64,000 nucleotides of DNA from Epilithonimonas arachidiradicis. Lineage in GTDB: Bacteria > Bacteroidota > Bacteroidia > Flavobacteriales > Weeksellaceae. Shown here piece after piece: positions 44,002 to 51,893 of the stretch. The notes under the pieces are model-generated. The model was not told the origin of the DNA and did no database searches. It saw only the letters and a program-made list of their open reading frames with translations. Positions within the stretch are counted from its first letter, which is position 1. Each line of letters starts with the position of its first letter. The position numbers and the translations under genes are program-made. The stretch is taken from assembly GCF_003610695.1 (NCBI RefSeq), contig NZ_RAQH01000007.1, positions 124,001-188,000 of the forward strand. Direction: 5' to 3'.

Positions 44002-45531
44002 TTATTCTTTAATGATTTTGTATTTAGGAACCAATGATTTCATCACGAACCACGCAATCAGATAAGCTACTGCGCAGATTGAGAAAATAATCATATATCC
44101 TTTATCGATACCGTCTGAGATGACAGCACCGGAATTTTTCAATTGAATCAACAGATCATCAGGAAGCCTTGTATCCTTGAATTCGGGATATTTTTCTAAA
44201 AGTGGAATCCCGTCAATAGTTGTCCAGGCTTTGTGGGCGTGGTCAAACAATAATCCAGAACCTTTATTAATAAGAAATGAACCGATTCCGCCAGCCATTC
44301 CACCGATTCCCGTAATCGTAGCGATTGCTTTTTTCGGGAACATATCGCCAACCGTTGAGAAAATATTAGCCGACCAAGCTTGGTGTGCTGCACCTGCGAT
44401 TCCGATAATCAAAACCGGAAGCCAATAAGAGATAGTTCCCGCTGGTTGTGCCACTAAAGCTAATAATGGAAAGAAAGCGAAAATTAACATCGCACGCATT
44501 CTTCCTGCATAAGGATTCATTCCTTTTTTGTCCACGAAATATTTTGGAAGCCAACCTCCTACAATGGAAACCAAGGTTATCATATACAAAACGAAGAGTG
44601 GTAATGCACTTTGCGTGCTATCCATTCCGTAAACTGAGCTCAAGTAAGCCGGAGTCCAGAACAGGTAAAACCACCAGACACCATCTGTCATAAATTTACC
44701 AAAGATAAAAGCCCAAGTCTGTCTGTATCCAAAAGCTTGTTTCAAGCTCATTTTTTTCTGAGGAACTTCTGTTGTTTCTTCTGCGACATCGTCCTGGTCC
44801 TGTTGGATGTAAGCCAATTCGTGTTCGTTAACTTTCGGATGCTGATGAGGTTTTTTGTAATAGAAAATCCAAAGTCCCATCCAAACGAATCCAAGCGCAC
44901 CAATGATGATAAAGGCCATTTCCCAACCCATCGATTTGGCGATGAAAGGAATAGTAACTGGCGCAGCTAATGCACCAACAGTTGCTCCAGCATTGAAGAT
45001 ACTTGTAGAAAACGCTCTGTCTTTTTTAGGGAAATATTCTGCAGTGGTTTTAATCGCTGCAGGAAAGTTTCCCGCTTCACCAACCGCTAAAACAAATCTT
45101 GCAAAGATGAAAAGCGTCACACTTGTGCTTGTAACAAGCGATATATTGTTGAGAGTTCCAATGATTTCTTTTGATTCTGCAAATCCTACCAACCAGTTTC
45201 CTGTTAAGATTCCCGAAGTTGCAATACCACAGAATGCGTGTAAAATTGCTCCAACCGACCAAATGAAAATCGCCCAAAGAAATCCTTTTTTCGTATCCAT
45301 CCAATCCACAAATTTCCCGGCGAATAACATACTGATTGCATAGAAAATGGAAAATAAGGCCGTGATGTTTCCATAATCATTATTATTCCAATGGAACTCT
45401 GGCTGGATAAAATCTTTCCAGGTCAAAGAAAGAACCTGCCTGTCAAGATAATTAATCGTTGTAGCAATGAACAGAAGCCCACAAATAGACCATCTGAAAT
45501 TACTAGGTTTTAAGGATTTGACTGAACTCAT
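44002..45531 (-). CDS. MFS hexuronate transporter (ExuT-like)
   Basis: The 509-residue protein has the anion:cation symporter start (TTINYLDRQVLSLTWKDF) and about 12 membrane segments. A long charged central loop follows the sixth (HPKVNEHELAYIQQDQDD). By family and place between kdgA and uxaB it brings galacturonate or related uronates across the inner membrane with protons. Several shadow frames lie on the other strand. Confidence 0.9.
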   Translation of the reverse strand: MSSVKSLKPSNFRWSICGLLFIATTINYLDRQVLSLTWKDFIQPEFHWNNNDYGNITALFSIFYAISMLFAGKFVDWMDTKKGFLWAIFIWSVGAILHAFCGIATSGILTGNWLVGFAESKEIIGTLNNISLVTSTSVTLFIFARFVLAVGEAGNFPAAIKTTAEYFPKKDRAFSTSIFNAGATVGALAAPVTIPFIAKSMGWEMAFIIIGALGFVWMGLWIFYYKKPHQHPKVNEHELAYIQQDQDDVAEETTEVPQKKMSLKQAFGYRQTWAFIFGKFMTDGVWWFYLFWTPAYLSSVYGMDSTQSALPLFVLYMITLVSIVGGWLPKYFVDKKGMNPYAGRMRAMLIFAFFPLLALVAQPAGTISYWLPVLIIGIAGAAHQAWSANIFSTVGDMFPKKAIATITGIGGMAGGIGSFLINKGSGLLFDHAHKAWTTIDGIPLLEKYPEFKDTRLPDDLLIQLKNSGAVISDGIDKGYMIIFSICAVAYLIAWFVMKSLVPKYKIIKE

Positions 45532-45560
45532 ATTGGTTTTAAGAATTTACTTTTCAATAA

Positions 45561-46220
45561 TTATTTGATGGATTGGATGATATCCAATACTTTTTTAGTT
45601 TCGTTTTCGATGGTTGCGTAATCTTTGGAAGCCATTAGTTCTTTACTGACTAACTTACTTCCCATTCCAACAGCGGAAACGCCGGCTTTGAACCAGCTTT
45701 CGATGTTTTCTTTGGTTGTGTCAACACCGCCGGTTGGCATAAATTTCAGATTTGGAAAAACATCTTTTATGGCGCTCATAAATCCAGTTCCCAGTGCATT
45801 TCCCGGGAATAATTTCACAAAAGTTACACCTGCATTTTCAGCTTCGATGATTTCTGTTGGTGTCATACAACCTGGGCTGTATAGCAGATGTTTTGAGATC
45901 AAAAATTCTGCGACTTCTGGAACAAATCCAGGACTGATGAAGAAATCTGCGCCTGCTTTTTCATATTCCTCAGCTTGCTTCAAATTCTTAATTGTTCCAA
46001 TTCCAAGAAGCATTTCCGGCATTTCCGCATTTCGTAATTCTACCATTTTGGTGAAATTCGAAAGTGCATTTTCGCCACGGCTAGTATATTCTACTGCGCG
46101 GATTCCGGCTCTGTAAAGTGATCTTAATATATCTAAAGTTACCGCTTCGTCAGCGTTATAATACAAAGGCAAAATCCCTTGATTTACAATCGCATTGGTA
46201 ACGAGTTGAATCTTTGTCAT
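45561..46220 (-). CDS. kdgA: 2-dehydro-3-deoxy-phosphogluconate aldolase
   Basis: The 219-residue class I aldolase shows EYTSRGENAL (Glu of the active site), ISPGFVPEVAEFL and TFVKLFPGNALG, where the Lys forms the Schiff base, and MPTGGVDTTKENI. It splits KDPG into pyruvate and glyceraldehyde-3-phosphate. It is placed 30 bases upstream of the transporter, after kdgK in the same leftward run. Confidence 0.93.
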   Translation of the reverse strand: MTKIQLVTNAIVNQGILPLYYNADEAVTLDILRSLYRAGIRAVEYTSRGENALSNFTKMVELRNAEMPEMLLGIGTIKNLKQAEEYEKAGADFFISPGFVPEVAEFLISKHLLYSPGCMTPTEIIEAENAGVTFVKLFPGNALGTGFMSAIKDVFPNLKFMPTGGVDTTKENIESWFKAGVSAVGMGSKLVSKELMASKDYATIENETKKVLDIIQSIK

Positions 46221-46244
46221 TTTTTTGACTTTTATTTTTTTTTA

Positions 46245-46312
46245 TCTCTTGCAGATTGTTCTGATTTAGCAGATAATTAAAAATTTGCCCAATTTGCTTA
46301 ATCTGCGAGAGA
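46245..46312. repeat. Intergenic repeat between kdgK and kdgA
   Basis: GCAGATT and AATCTGC arms with TCTC/GAGAGA ends enclose a stretch containing CTGATTTAGCAGATAATT and AATTTGC. A similar unit lies at 50193-50254 in the same operon. Probably a mobile non-coding repeat or an mRNA stem. Confidence 0.6.
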
Positions 46313-46321
46313 ATTTAATCA

Positions 46322-47326
46322 CTATCTTTTAATTCTTCCTCCTAAATTGCCATTCATTACTTCCAGAATATCATTAACGCTACTCAGATTTACATCACCC
46401 AAAATGGTATGTTTGATGGCGCAAGCTGCATTGGCAAACTTCAATGCTTTTTCATCGTCGAAGTGAATTAAACCATAGATCAAACCTGCCGCAAATGCAT
46501 CTCCGGTTCCGATTCTGTCCACAACGGGATTCACTTCCAGGCTTTCGGTTTCGAAATATTGTCCGTTAACCAAAGCTCTTCCTTGAGTTGCCTGATTACT
46601 CGCAGTAACTCCAATTCTTGTTTTGTCAAACACTTTTTTGATAGAAGGGATTTCTTTCATTAATGTTTCTGCAGCTTCGATAAAACTGTCTTTATCATAA
46701 CCGAAAGTTGTTCCCAGTATTTCATTAATTTCGTTCACACCGCCGATGAAAATCGTAGAGTAGGAGATGAGTTCTTTAAGAACCGTGAATCCTTCTTTTC
46801 CGTATTTCCAAAGATTGGAACGATATGCAGGGTCAGCCGTGATTTCGATTCCTTTTGAGTAAGCTAATTGTAAACCTTGCTTCAAAGTTTCGTAAGCACC
46901 TTCTGAAATTCCGGGAGAAATGCCTGTCCAGTGGAAATATTCAGCACCTTCCAATGCTTTTTCCCAATCTACTTGTTCAGGTTTGATATTGGCAAAAGAA
47001 CCGTTTAATCTGTTGTAGGAAATTCGGCTTGCTCTCATTGCAGAACCAACTTCCAGGAAATATAAACCAATCGGATGTTCTGTTCTGTTGACGAATTGCG
47101 TATCAATCCCGTAACTTTTCATTGTCGCAATCGCAGAATCTCCAATGAAACAATCGGAAACATTGGTGATGTGTCGCACCTCGCATCCCATAATGGCTAA
47201 AGACGCACCGACATTCATTTCTGTTCCTCCGAAGAAGAATTCCATTTCACGGCTTTGTCTCAGCATTTTGCTGTCGGATGGAGATAATCTCATCAGTACT
47301 TCGCCAAAGGTTACAACTTTGCTCAT
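46322..47326 (-). CDS. kdgK: 2-dehydro-3-deoxygluconokinase
   Basis: The 334-residue PfkB-type kinase has FGEVLMRLSPSD, FFGGTEMNVGASLAIMG and the signature DRIGTGDAFAAGLIYG with the catalytic Asp. It phosphorylates KDG with ATP to KDPG. Kinase is followed by aldolase in the operon, as the pathway runs. Confidence 0.93.
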   Translation of the reverse strand: MSKVVTFGEVLMRLSPSDSKMLRQSREMEFFFGGTEMNVGASLAIMGCEVRHITNVSDCFIGDSAIATMKSYGIDTQFVNRTEHPIGLYFLEVGSAMRASRISYNRLNGSFANIKPEQVDWEKALEGAEYFHWTGISPGISEGAYETLKQGLQLAYSKGIEITADPAYRSNLWKYGKEGFTVLKELISYSTIFIGGVNEINEILGTTFGYDKDSFIEAAETLMKEIPSIKKVFDKTRIGVTASNQATQGRALVNGQYFETESLEVNPVVDRIGTGDAFAAGLIYGLIHFDDEKALKFANAACAIKHTILGDVNLSSVNDILEVMNGNLGGRIKR

Positions 47327-47364
47327 TAATTTTTATTTTTTCTAAACCTTGAAGGTTTCAGTTT

Positions 47365-47712
47365 TTACTTTATAAAATCTTCTCTAAATGGACTGAAAAC
47401 ATCTACCAAAATCCCGTCTTCCAGACATTCGACGCCGTGAAGAACATTGGAAGGAACGAAGAACGAATCGCCTTTTTTCAGGATTGAAATATCTTCGCCG
47501 ATGTTGACTTCAAACTTTCCTTCTGCTACATAAGTCACCTGAATATGAGGATGCTTATGCTTGTATCCGATTCCTCCTTTTTTGAAACGGACATTCACCA
47601 TCATTACAGATTCGTCGTAGCCTACAATTTGGCGGTCGATATAGTCATCGATTTTCTCCCATTCTGTTGAATCGGATTTGTAATATATTTTGGATGATTG
47701 TTTTGTTTCCAT
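47365..47712 (-). CDS. kdgF: Cupin protein KdgF-like (unsaturated uronate linearisation)
   Basis: The 115-residue cupin has KHKHPHIQVTYVAEGKFEVN (metal-binding His cluster plus Glu) and VPSNVLHGVECLEDGILVDVFSP. KdgF-type cupins open 4,5-unsaturated galacturonate released by pectin lyases and unsaturated glycosidases into the linear ketone. It reads with kdgK and is 38 bases ahead of it. Confidence 0.85.
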   Translation of the reverse strand: METKQSSKIYYKSDSTEWEKIDDYIDRQIVGYDESVMMVNVRFKKGGIGYKHKHPHIQVTYVAEGKFEVNIGEDISILKKGDSFFVPSNVLHGVECLEDGILVDVFSPFREDFIK

Positions 47713-47778
47713 TTTATTTTGAACACAAAGTGTACAAAGATTTTTTATTTAATTCTAATGTTTTTAAGTTCACAAAGT

Positions 47779-47941
47779 CCTTCGACTCCGCTCAGGATGA
47801 CAACTCTCAGACTAACTTTTTAATCCGCAAATCACTCGCAGCCCGACTTGAGCGGGAGCCCTTCGTCAAGCTCAGGATAAACTACAGGCGGATTAAGCTG
47901 CCCTAATTATTCTGAAATCCTTCGAGAGCCTCAGGATGACA
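47779..47941. repeat. Cluster of dispersed intergenic repeats
   Basis: CCTTCGACTCCGCTCAGGATGACA-like words occur three times (near 47780, 47861 and 47918), in degenerate form. Between them is CTCGCAGCCCGACTTGAG (47835-47852), the exact complement of a word at 33606-33623. It lies between uxaC and kdgF. Confidence 0.75.
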
Positions 47942-47944
47942 ATA

Positions 47945-49354
47945 TTAAAAGTTGAAATATTCTTTAGCGTTAAAATAGCAAATATCTGCCACAACTTTTC
48001 CTACCAAATCCAAATCCTCAGGAAGTTCGCCAGACTCAATTTCGTTTCCTAAAAGGTTACACAATACACGTCTGAAATACTCGTGTCTTGGGAACGAAAG
48101 GAAGCTTCTGGAATCAGTCAACATTCCTACGAAAGTGCTGATTAATCCCATATTGGAAAGCGCATTCATCTGTTTTTCCATTCCGTCTTTTTGGTCCAGA
48201 AACCACCATCCAGAACCGAATTGCACTTTTCCTTTCACAGAACCATCGTTGAAATTCCCAATCATTGTTGCCATAATCTCATTATCGGCAGGGTTTAAAT
48301 TGTAAATAATCGTTTTAGTCAATTTATCTTTGGAATCCAATGTATTTAGGAATCTCGAAAGGTTCGCAGCCTGACTGAAATCGCCTATGGAATCCCAACC
48401 TGTGTCTGGTCCAAGAACTTTCAACATTCTTGCATTGTTGTTTCTCAAAGCGCCCAAATGATATTGCTGAACCCAACCAAATGAATGGTAAGTCTCACCC
48501 AAGAACAGCAAAATTGCTGTTTTGAACTGCTCAATCTGATGTGGCGTTAAGGTTTCTCCTTTTCTCTTCGTTTCAAAAATTGAGTTGATTTCTGAATCTG
48601 TGAACGTTTCAAAAGAAATGTTATTCAATCCGTGGTCACACAATCTGCATCCGTTGGCGTGAAAGTATTCAATCCTTTTGAGTAGCGCATCCTGTACATC
48701 CTTGTACGATTTGATTTCGATGCCTGCAGATTCTCCTAATTTATCGATGTAGGAATTATAATCATCATTGTCAATCAAAATCGCTTTGTCCGGACGGAAA
48801 GCTGTGCTGACTGTAATTCCAATGTTGTTTTGTTTGATTGTTTTATGATATTCTAAAGTGTCAATCGGGTCTTCTGTCGTACAAACCGTTTCCACATTTC
48901 TCATTTTCAACAATCCGTGAACAGATTTATCAGGCGTCTGAAGTTGAGCTGATACATTTTCATAAACTTCTTCAGCATTTTTTTCGCTCAGCAAATCATA
49001 AACGTCAAAATATCTTGCTAATTCCAGATGTGTCCAGTGGAACAAAGGATTTCTCAAGGTATTCGGAACTGTTTTGGCCCAAGCTGCGAATTTTTCTTTG
49101 TCAGAAGCGTCTCCGGTGATGAATTTTTCGTTAACGCCCATTGTTCTCATCGCTCTCCATTTGTAATGGTCGCCACCAATCCAAACCTGGGTAATGTTCT
49201 CAAACTGACGGTTTTCTGCAATCTCTTTCGGTGGCAAGTGGTTATGATAATCGATGATTGGTTGGTTCTCAGCAAATCTGAAATACAACTCCTCAGCGAA
49301 TTTGTTCTTTAATAGAAATGTATCTGTGATAAATGGTTTTGTAAGTGTACTCAT
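47945..49354 (-). CDS. uxaC: Glucuronate/galacturonate isomerase
   Basis: The 469-residue protein has DYHNHLPPKEIAENRQF near the start (metal-binding His pair), HWTHLELARYFDVYD, and LTDSRSFLSFPRHEYFRRVLCNLLG at the end. It isomerises galacturonate to tagaturonate and glucuronate to fructuronate. It reads leftward downstream of kduD. Confidence 0.95.
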   Translation of the reverse strand: MSTLTKPFITDTFLLKNKFAEELYFRFAENQPIIDYHNHLPPKEIAENRQFENITQVWIGGDHYKWRAMRTMGVNEKFITGDASDKEKFAAWAKTVPNTLRNPLFHWTHLELARYFDVYDLLSEKNAEEVYENVSAQLQTPDKSVHGLLKMRNVETVCTTEDPIDTLEYHKTIKQNNIGITVSTAFRPDKAILIDNDDYNSYIDKLGESAGIEIKSYKDVQDALLKRIEYFHANGCRLCDHGLNNISFETFTDSEINSIFETKRKGETLTPHQIEQFKTAILLFLGETYHSFGWVQQYHLGALRNNNARMLKVLGPDTGWDSIGDFSQAANLSRFLNTLDSKDKLTKTIIYNLNPADNEIMATMIGNFNDGSVKGKVQFGSGWWFLDQKDGMEKQMNALSNMGLISTFVGMLTDSRSFLSFPRHEYFRRVLCNLLGNEIESGELPEDLDLVGKVVADICYFNAKEYFNF

Positions 49355-49391
49355 TTTTAATTATTAATGATAAATTATTAATTATGAATGT

Positions 49392-50177
49392 TTATTCGTT
49401 TGAAGGTTTTCCGATGGTTGCTAGGATTCCGCCATCAACGTAGATGATTTGTCCGTTGATGAACTGACTTGCTTCGGAAGCCAGAAAAATTGCAGTTCCT
49501 GCCAAATCTTCGGGATTACCCCAACGACCTTCCGGTGTTCTGCTGATAATGAACTCGTTGAAAGGATTGCCGTCCACTCGGATGGGTTCAGTCTGAGACG
49601 TTGCAAAATATCCGGGACCGATTCCGTTTACTTGGATGTTATGTTTTGCCCATTCTGTTGCCAGGTTTTTTGTCAGCATTTTCAAGCCGCCTTTTGCAGA
49701 AGCGTAAGCCACAACATTATCACGACCCAACTCACTCATCATAGAACAGATGTTGATGATTTTACCAGATTTTCTTGCAATCATATTTTTGGCGACCAAC
49801 TGAGACATAATGAAAGGTCCTGTTAAATCCACATCAATCACTTTTCGGAAATCGGAAACTTCCATTTCCAAAGCGGGAATTCTTTTGATGATGCCGGCAT
49901 TATTAATAAGGATATCAATTTGTTTGTGATTCGCTTCGATTTCTGCCACTTTTTCAGCGGCAATTTTCTCATCTGTCACATCAAAAATATAGCCTGTTGC
50001 TTTGTAACCTTTTGACTGGTAATAAGCAATGGCTTCTTCCAATTTGGATGGAGTAGTACTGGTAACTACCAATTCTGCACCTGCTGAACCCAAACCTTCT
50101 GCCATTGCCAAGCCTAAACCGTGTGTTCCACCAGTTACAAGAGCTACTTTTCCAGTTAAATCAAATAAATTTTTCAT
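49392..50177 (-). CDS. kduD: 2-deoxy-D-gluconate 3-dehydrogenase KduD-type SDR
   Basis: The 261-residue SDR has TGGTHGLGLAMAEGLGSAGA (cofactor), LINNAGII and catalytic YASAKGG. By family and place beside kduI it reduces 2,5-diketo-3-deoxygluconate (DKII) to KDG. It lies 37 bases upstream of uxaC. Confidence 0.9.
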   Translation of the reverse strand: MKNLFDLTGKVALVTGGTHGLGLAMAEGLGSAGAELVVTSTTPSKLEEAIAYYQSKGYKATGYIFDVTDEKIAAEKVAEIEANHKQIDILINNAGIIKRIPALEMEVSDFRKVIDVDLTGPFIMSQLVAKNMIARKSGKIINICSMMSELGRDNVVAYASAKGGLKMLTKNLATEWAKHNIQVNGIGPGYFATSQTEPIRVDGNPFNEFIISRTPEGRWGNPEDLAGTAIFLASEASQFINGQIIYVDGGILATIGKPSNE

Positions 50178-50192
50178 TTATAATATTTTATT

Positions 50193-50254
50193 TCTCGCTG
50201 ATTTTACAGATTGTGCTGATTTTAAATTTGCTTGATTTGCTAAATCTGCGAGAG
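50193..50254. repeat. Intergenic repeat between kduI and kduD
   Basis: Words CAGATTGTGCTGATTTTAAA, AATTTGC and AAATCTGCGAGAG correspond to the unit at 46245-46312. Left and right arms pair less well than in the other copy. Confidence 0.55.
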
Positions 50255-50262
50255 TTTATATT

Positions 50263-51099
50263 CTATTTTAATTCGTCAGTTTTTACAGCATCCATATCGC
50301 CATAATCCATATTTTCTCCTGCCATTCCCCAGATAAAGGTATAATTGGAAGTCCCAACACCAGAGTGGATAGACCATTCCGGAGAAATCACGACGTCTCT
50401 ATTTTTAAGGAAAATATGTCTTGTTTCCTGAGGTTGACCCATAAAATGTGAAACCGTTTGCCCTTCTTCCAAATCAAAATAGAAGTAAGCTTCCATTCTT
50501 CTGGTGTGCGTGTGAGAAGGCATTGTGTTCCAAACACTTCCTTCGTGCAATTCGGTCATTCCCATCTGAAGTTGGCAGGTTTCCAGAACGCTGTTGACCA
50601 ATAATTTGTTGATTGTTCTTCTGTTGGCATATTTAGAATCTCCTAATTCTACAATTTCCGCTTCATTCTTAGTAATCTTTTTTGTCGGAAAAGACTGGTG
50701 CGCTGGCGCAGAATTGATATAGAAGTAAGCCTGTTCTCCATCTAGGTTTTCAAAAGTAACCTCTTTGTTTCCTTTTCCTATATATAAGGCTTCCTTATTA
50801 TTAAGTTCGTAAACTGTTCCGTCAACTGTGATTTTTCCTTTTCCACCAACGTTGATGATTCCGATTTCTCTTCTGTCAAGGAAGTTTTCGGATTTCAATT
50901 CATCAATTGTTTCCAATTTTAAAGCTTTGTCTGCTGGCATTGCTCCTCCAACAATTAATCTATCATACATTGTATAGACTAATTTGATTTGTCCTTCTTG
51001 AAATAAATTGTTGATTAGGAATTCTCTTCTAAGGTCTTCTGTTGTGTAATTTTTGGCATCATCCGGATGATGAGCGTATCTGAATTCTGAAGTTGTCAT
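50263..51099 (-). CDS. kduI: 5-dehydro-4-deoxy-D-glucuronate isomerase
   Basis: The 278-residue cupin-type enzyme has RYAHHPDDAKNYTTEDLRREFLI, TMPSHTHTRRMEAYFYFDL (metal site with His, Glu) and EWSIHSGVGTSNYTFIWGMAGEN. It turns DKI into DKII, before KduD. First gene of the leftward operon, with a LacI-type operator 38 bases ahead. Confidence 0.94.
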   Translation of the reverse strand: MTTSEFRYAHHPDDAKNYTTEDLRREFLINNLFQEGQIKLVYTMYDRLIVGGAMPADKALKLETIDELKSENFLDRREIGIINVGGKGKITVDGTVYELNNKEALYIGKGNKEVTFENLDGEQAYFYINSAPAHQSFPTKKITKNEAEIVELGDSKYANRRTINKLLVNSVLETCQLQMGMTELHEGSVWNTMPSHTHTRRMEAYFYFDLEEGQTVSHFMGQPQETRHIFLKNRDVVISPEWSIHSGVGTSNYTFIWGMAGENMDYGDMDAVKTDELK

Positions 51100-51136
51100 T
51101 TCTATATTATATAATGTGAACTAAAAATTAATTTTG

Positions 51137-51150
51137 TGTAATCGATTGCA
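51137..51150. promoter_or_regulatory. LacI-type operator upstream of kduI
   Basis: TGTAATCGATTGCA is a near-perfect 14-bp palindrome with the central CG typical of LacI/GalR family sites. It lies 38 bases before the kduI start and differs by one base from the site ahead of susC. Confidence 0.75.
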
Positions 51151-51750
51151 TTAATAAATGCTCTTTTTGGCACAAAAAATAATCTCTGTAAATATATATA
51201 TAAATATTAATGAAGGAAGAAAAATTTGAAATAAATTTTAATTTGCTTTAAATCAATGTTTTATATTTGATTTAGTAATATAATTAATCATTTTTTTAAT
51301 GATTTTTTGTGCTTTATTTTGCAATATAATATCAAATTTGTGCAATATTTTGCATTTTACCAATTTTTATAGCTATAGCTATTGTTATATGCTCTGTTTA
51401 CATTTAATTGATTGATAATGAATTGATTAAATTTATTTTTTGTGAGATCCTTCTCATAGAATATATGAAGTCTAAAAAAATTGATTTTGAGTATAAAAAA
51501 TGCCCCAATTTTCAAAAATTACTTTCTTAAGTTAAATTTTGGTTAATTAAAAATTGATGATATCTATCATTTTTTGACTCGATTAATTGAATATTGTAAT
51601 TAATTAAGAATTAATTTAGACAATTTTCAATATTTATTTTTAAATCAAATTAACAGATTAATTAATTGAAAATGAATTATTTAATTGTTTTTTTAAAGTG
51701 TGAAAAAAATCTATATTAAATTAATATTAATAAAAATTTTATTTTTTTTA

Positions 51751-51780
51751 TTTGTCAATTGAAAAATAATATTAGTTTAG
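51751..51780 (+). promoter_or_regulatory. Candidate susC promoter
   Basis: TTTG at 51751-51754 and TAGTTTAG at 51773-51780 (one mismatch to TAnnTTTG) are 18 bases apart, a good Bacteroidetes -33/-7 spacing. The start of transcription would lie near 51785, ahead of the operator at 51810. Confidence 0.5.
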
Positions 51781-51809
51781 TCGAGTTAAGAAAATTTTAA
51801 AATTTTAAG

Positions 51810-51823
51810 TGCAATCGATTGCA
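51810..51823. promoter_or_regulatory. LacI-type operator upstream of susC
   Basis: TGCAATCGATTGCA is a perfect 14-bp palindrome with central CG. It lies 71-84 bases before the susC start and just after the predicted transcription start, so a bound repressor would block elongation. Confidence 0.8.
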
Positions 51824-51893
51824 TTTTTAACATTATTTTCAAGACGATTTTGAGTAAAAACATTACTAAAATTATAAAAACTAAAAAATATCT

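Larger units (their letters stand above)
51100..51893. other. 794-bp AT-rich divergent control region
   Basis: No genes. Very A/T-rich, with repeated TTAATTA words. It contains two LacI-type operators near its ends and a candidate susC promoter. A global activator site may be present but is not recognisable. Confidence 0.7.

Noticed and set aside
44177-45343. Several rightward frames within the hexuronate transporter gene
   Set aside because: Shadows of a well-supported MFS gene; no domain and no ribosome sites.
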